A DNA stretch of 64,000 bases, from contig RCNN01000159.1 of NCBI GenBank assembly GCA_003667245.1, forward strand, positions 1 through 64,000. Direction: 5' to 3'. Positions 59,094 to 64,000 of this stretch are shown here, piece by piece. A program made the position numbers and the translations under genes. Under the pieces are notes generated by a model. The model had not been told where the DNA came from, made no database searches, and saw only the letters and a list, made by a program, of their open reading frames with translations. This DNA is from Heterostelium multicystogenum (taxonomy: Eukaryota; Evosea; Eumycetozoa; Acytosteliales; Acytosteliaceae). How positions within the stretch are numbered: the stretch's first letter is position 1; each line of letters begins with the position of its first letter.

Positions 59094-61069
59094 ATGAATA
59101 TGCTATTAAATTTTTTACTATTTATTTGTTTATTTAATTCAAACATTGTTTGTTCATGGTACTATCCTGACTTTTAAACCTAATACATCGGGTCTATTTT
59201 CAAATTCAAAGTAAATATTAATTAAATTTTTAATAAAATTACACTATATTGATACTAATTTTTGAAAAAATAGTAATTGGAATGAAGGAATTGTACCCAT
59301 GTATAGAGATACTGCCAATATATTTGGACCAAACTCAGTTTCCATTATTGATTACTCAACACCACCAGTAGTTGTCTTTAATCTAAATGTTGGTGATCCA
59401 AATGCTATCAACTCCAATGTATCTCTGAAAATTGACTCCCAAACTGTAACTACAGAAGTTGGACTTTATGTTAGCTACAATACAGTTTTTAAATGCTTAT
59501 AATTCAACAATCAATGGAAAGCTTGACTCAACCGAAGGAAATATTATGTTATCTAAGTCTACTGTTAATTTGAACTTTACATCATCCTACGAGAGCTCAG
59601 ATATTAAATTTATCTAGATCTACATTAAATATCAGTAATATTTTATTTGAATCAATTGACACTTTAATGAATTTTCAAAATTCTACAACATTCCTTGCCC
59701 AAGGATCTACTATTCTTTTGTCCTATTCAACTTGGTGGACAAATCAATCTATTATAAATATTACACCCTATTCATTTTCATCAGTATGTTCCCAAATTGT
59801 CTTTAGTGATATCTTAAAACTAATTTTTTATATTAGACATCTAGCAACTTACATTTTCTCAGATCCTCTGCAATTATTAATTCTAATCTTACCAAATTTA
59901 TTAACTCAAGTTTGGTATTGGATAACTCCCTGGTGGTTGTGAAAAACATTAAAAGAGTGAACCAGAACATGATAGTTAGTTTTTTCATCAATACAATTGC
60001 AAAATAATAGTAGAATAGAATTATCCTACTCTAAAATCAACTATACCCAAATACTATCAAATTCAAATGGAGAAGTTCTGTTGGGAGGATCAGTTGTTGA
60101 TAACACTCTTATTGAATCTTCTGGTCAACCAATTAATATATTTGGTATAAACAATGATTGGACATTTTATACAAATGGGACTTTTAATAATACAATAATC
60201 AGAACCGATGGAGAAATGATATCAAACAAACTACTTCAATAATGTAGTTGCAAGTTCTAACAATTTTTATGTTCGAGATAAGCTATATATGACAAATAAT
60301 TTTGTAAATGATGCTAATTTTTGTTGCAAGAAACGCTGATATCTATGGTGAGAAATATACTCAAACAATGTCATGGACCTATTTCACACTGTTGAATTCC
60401 AACTTCACTTGTAGAGATACAATGAGAGTATCTAACGGATTCATTAAACCTGGTGGAAAAGTAACTATTAAGTCCAATATCAATGTAACTAATGGATTTT
60501 TTGAAGTCTATCCTGATGGAAGAGTAAATGTTCTTGGTGACTACAATCAATTTGGAGGAAAACTTATATTCCATGTTTGGCTAGAACCAGAAGAAACTAA
60601 TAGTGAGGTATACTTTAGAAAATCTGTAAATATCACCTCCTCTATTGATATCATGGTAGCACCAAGAAACTACAAAAGATATACATTGATTACTTTTGAT
60701 ATACCTCCAATTTTCAATGGAAAAATCAGTATCTTATCAGGTGATAATGAGTGGAATGAACAGTTGAAAAACTGCTCTCGATATGAACTTGATTCTAAGA
60801 AATTAATAATGGATTTAACAAATTGTGGACCATCTACAACTACATCAACCACTGGAACCTCAACCACAGTAACTTCAACCACTGGTACTACTTCTGGATT
60901 ACCAACTACAAGTTCCACAACTGGTACTACTTCCGGAATACCAACTCCTTCTCCATCGTCTACAACTACTACTTCTACAACAGATATAAGTTTGGGTACT
61001 AAGACCCAACCAATTGGATATATAATCTTTTTATTAAATATTGTAATTTTATATGTATTTTATTTCTAG
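59094..61069 (+). CDS. Surface protein with Thr/Ser-rich stalk, probably GPI-anchored
   Basis: The signal peptide is MNMLLNFLLFICLFNSNIVC. The intron is 59211-59273 (in-phase join SNNWNEGIVP). Dictyostelid surface proteins with the pattern NWNEGIVPMYRDTANIFGPN have extended beta-rich, Asn-rich ectodomains, probably a beta-helix (many N-x-S/T sites). The stalk near 60835-60990 is Thr/Ser/Gly-rich (STTGTTSGLPTTSSTTGTTS). The end is a hydrophobic stretch (GYIIFLLNIVILYVFYF) with no charged tail, typical of a GPI-attachment signal. Frame breaks lie near 59160, 59490, 59600, 59800, 59960, 60240 and 60330, so the middle is badly interrupted; the last 250 codons are intact. Function is probably adhesion or coat formation; no enzyme motif is visible. 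Confidence 0.65.
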
Positions 61070-61442
61070 ATAACCTTAATAAATCCTCAAAAAACAAGTC
61101 TATTATTCAATTAAATGAGTACCAAACTTGACAGTTTGGGTTTAATTTCTTTCTTTATTATATGTATTGTTAATAATTTCGTTTGGAAAAAGGAAGAAAA
61201 TTGAATAAATAATATATCTATGTTTTTTATAATTGTTAAGCTTTAAAAATTACAAGTTAATATTATTGTACTATATTATATATAATAAATGGATGGTTAA
61301 ACAATTGTTTTTGGAATGAACCCAAAATAATTATAAAATCTAATGTTGTTTGATAATAATCAAAAGGATCTGAATGGTGAATGGTTGTTTTAGGTCATTC
61401 ATTCGTTATCAGCATTTGATTCATTCATCATCATCGGTGGTG
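61070..61442. other. Intergenic between convergent genes
   Basis: AT-rich 3' flanks of the stalk protein and the E2F gene. No gene is seen. Confidence 0.4.
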
Positions 61443-63295
61443 CTATTTTACGTGGCAAGGAGATTGTCTAAGCTCTTCGAGAGTTGGACTACCCTTCCAT
61501 TTGTAGTATTGAATCTTGTTTCTTAGAGGCATCGTCTTTGGTGATAAGGTTGATACTATCCAAAATTAGTGCCATATCATAGAGTCTTCTAGATTTGGCA
61601 GTGGTCAACTGGATATTATACATTTCCTTGGCATCCTTACAAGATACATTTGGCTATTAAAGTAGAATCCTATTAATATAGAATGTCTCGACTTGAGATT
61701 GTAGTTCACTTACATTTAAAAAGAATTGTTTGATAAATTGTTTATAAATATGAGATAGTTTTGGAGAAGTGATTGGATTTTTTTTGGAGTTCGATGGGCT
61801 ATCATTCATTTCAGAGTCATCTGAATCAGATTCGTCGGTTTGATTCAATTGTTGGTCTGGAGTTGATGCTTGTTGGTGTGCGGATTCACGTAATTTACAT
61901 TTCTCACAGGCAAACTCGGGCTTTCCAGTGAGATAGTTGGTGGGGCAATGGAAGATTGCTTCAATGGCACTGGGGATTGCCTGTAAACCGATCCAGTGAT
62001 ACGAGTTGTGTCCTCTCTTCTCGATGATACCAATGCACTTCATTACGTGGAGGATAGAGTACATTCTGGTCAAATCGACACCATGTTTCATGGCAAAGAG
62101 GTCAATGTATACTTGGTTATTTCCAGAGAGAGCAGCATTAGAGTATTCTTTGATAAAAAGATCGCAAATTTCAATGAGCTTTCTTGGTTTGTTTCCACTC
62201 TTGTTGGTTCTTCCACTAGAGGGTGGGGCTACTGGTTGGATGGGTGACTGGGGGATGGCAACGGGAGGTGGAGTGGACGAAGTCAAATCTGGGCTGTAAG
62301 TATAAGGTGTGGTGTTGGTAGATGATGGACTGCAATATTGTTGTTGCAACATCATGTTTTTGGAGTTATTTATAAGATTTTCTTGTGCTATTTTTTGTTG
62401 TTCAATAAAATCAGAAGACATTCTGAATTCATTTTTAACGAGTACGTGGTTTTCGGTTGGGTAATATGGTTGGATTTGAGGTTGTTGTGGAATATAAAAG
62501 TGGCTATTTTGGAATTTAATAGTGTTGTTGAGATCAATAGAGTGAGAGTGGTTGTATATATACATTGGGTGATTGTTGGTATTGTTGTGGACACATATTT
62601 TTATCAGTGGTAAATTTGTTGTGGATAGTTGGTGAGGAGAAATTAATAATTTGTTGTGCGGCGATGTAGTTGTGGGGATGTTTTTTGGAGGTCAACTGAA
62701 GAGTTATCGAAATGTCTTATATCGTCTATAGTTGGAATGGTTTGTTGTAGTTGAGGTGAGTGGTATGTGGGAACGATAGATGAAGATGAGGTGGAGGTTA
62801 TATATGGGGAAGATGTAAGTGATGAAGGAACAGAGTATGATCCTGATTCGGTAAGGATTTGTGGTTGTGGGGTGGGCACAGCAACTGGGTGATTTTTAGC
62901 AGTAACGGCTGTGTTGGGGACCAAGGTCGGTTGGAGGGTTATGGTATTATCGGAGGGCTCAGAGTATTCGGAAATAAAGGTGGTGTCTTGATCGTCAAGG
63001 AAAATAGTGTAACTAGATGAAGGTGGAGGAGATGAGATGGCAGAGGGACTTGAGTAGTCTTCTTCGATGGGGAGGGAATCAAGTCCTTAGAGAATTGGAA
63101 TTGGCAAAAGCTATTGTATCCATATGGAGAAAAAGATTCGACATCTTCTTCAGAGGTACCATTTGAAGCAGCCATTGGATTTTTATGAAGGTCAACTCCG
63201 GCGATCATTAAAGGTGAGTCTGGGAGCTCCTGTGGGTTACCACTATTGGTATTACTTGGGTGACCCATCCATTCAGAGAATAAGATATCTTCCAT
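61443..63295 (-). CDS. Atypical E2F transcription factor with two winged-helix domains
   Basis: Start at 63295 (MEDILFSEWMGHPSNTNSG), with a Ser/Pro/Gln-rich N-terminal half holding one or more frame breaks (near 63090 and 62610). First winged helix at about 62190-61975: RKLIEICDLFIKEYSNAALS, then VDLTRMYSILHVMKCIGIIE and GHNSYHWIG. Second at about 61765-61475: SPKLSHIYKQFIKQFFLN, intron 61654-61713, then KSRRLYDMALILDSINLITK and YYKWKGSPTLEEL. The second retains the RRLYD recognition helix; the first reads TRMYS. Two tandem DNA-binding domains without a dimerisation region is the layout of E2F7/E2F8/DEL, which act as DP-independent repressors of cell-cycle genes. A single-base change near 61535 shifts the last 25 codons. 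The stop is at 61443. Confidence 0.82.
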
Positions 63296-64000
63296 TTTTA
63301 TGTATATATATAATTAATTTGGATGTATAAAAAAATAAAATAGATAACTGGAATGTGGAAATAAAAAAGTGGAGGCTGGATGGTAAAAAGAAATAAAACT
63401 AATCTTGGAGATAGAACAAAAAAGGTGGAGGTTGCTCAAACTAGACTATACTATGAAGAGTAGATGGCAGACCAACCAACAAACAAACAAACAACAACAA
63501 CTAACTATTCTCAAATAAATTATCTAAGATTTGACTTTGACACAACAACACAATTGAAAAACAGTATAACAATGTAACAATTATATGTATGACAACAGCG
63601 TGAGTAGTAGTAGTATGTTTGTATGTTAGAATTATATATTTGTGGATGGATGGATTGATTGATTGATTGACTAATTGATGGATTGATTTTATGAAAGTTG
63701 GGAGCAGGTGAGGCAGGCAAGGCGAGCAGTCTATCGAATTTAAAATAAAAATATAAAATATTAATTGTACAACATGTATGTATGAATGAAGGAATTGCTA
63801 TTGAATGTGGGGTAAGTGTTTGTTGAGGAGGAACAATAACAAAAGGTCATTAACAACAGACGATGCAAACAGAAAGCAAGTAGCAATAGATTATAAGTGT
63901 GTGGTTTGGTTTGTGTGTTTGTTTGGATTGATTGAATGAATGAATGTTATTATTATTACAATATATTATATGTAGTAGTATTATAATAGAGGTGGAGGAG
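63296..64000. other. Intergenic, upstream of the E2F gene
   Basis: AT-rich with TGAT/TGAA and TAG-type short repeats near 63650 and 63930. No gene or RNA is seen before the window ends. Confidence 0.45.

Noticed and set aside
1..64000. CRISPR array or bacterial operon structure
   Set aside because: The window is eukaryotic with introns. The periodic repeats found are coding FNIP arrays or microsatellites without spacers.

Overview
The window looks like nuclear DNA of a dictyostelid social amoeba. It is AT-rich with short GTAAGT/GTATGT...AG introns, Asn/Gln/Ser-rich protein segments, FNIP-repeat proteins, a TIG/IPT-domain surface receptor with EGF module, a B-box family protein, and a Ty3-type retrotransposon inserted just upstream of a tRNA gene. 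I cannot fix the genus from sequence alone.

Layout. 1-5187: the tail of one TIG-domain receptor and a second, nearly complete but frame-damaged one. 5226-7877 (-): an IQ-DH-PH Rho guanine nucleotide exchange factor. 7878-14761: a mobile-element zone holding two tandem SINE-like elements with a tRNA-type head and poly(A) tail, a tRNA-Leu(AAG) gene, a 4.6-kb Ty3-type LTR retrotransposon with LTRs, PBS, polypurine tract and a 5-bp target duplication, and a decayed relative of its LTR. 14762-19287 (-): a protein kinase flanked on both sides by FNIP repeat arrays. 19288-22211: mostly non-coding, with two short coding-like segments. 22212-26303 (+): an SPX-ankyrin-CBM20-GDPD glycerophosphodiesterase. 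26368-27473 (-): membrane-anchored ubiquitin-conjugating enzyme of the UBE2J2/Ubc6 type. 28401-31144 (+): VIT-VWA protein. 31822-33533 (+): NBR1/p62-type autophagy receptor. 34419-35054 (-): unknown two-exon gene. 36452-38603 (-): CDC25 phosphatase. 38604-45518: about 6.9 kb without a convincing gene. 45519-47197 (+): Golgi pH regulator (GPHR). 47252-48032 (-): mitochondrial ribosomal protein bL9. 48498-50135 (-): ATG4 protease. 51175-52387 (-): unknown coiled-coil/membrane protein. 53993-55638 (+): secreted GH18 chitinase. 56342-58099 (+): B-box protein. 59094-61069 (+): surface protein with a Thr/Ser stalk, probably GPI-anchored. 61443-63295 (-): atypical E2F with two winged-helix domains.

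Functional threads: autophagy (NBR1-type receptor and ATG4), cell-cycle control (CDC25 and atypical E2F), cell-surface recognition (TIG proteins, Thr/Ser-stalk protein, chitinase), and organelle function (GPHR, ER-type E2, bL9m).

Caution on frames: many conserved genes are interrupted by single-base insertions or deletions, usually in homopolymers, while the protein on both sides stays conserved. I read most of these as assembly errors, so gene spans are given as whole loci across the breaks. The 5' half of the TIG gene is damaged more densely than that and may be real decay.
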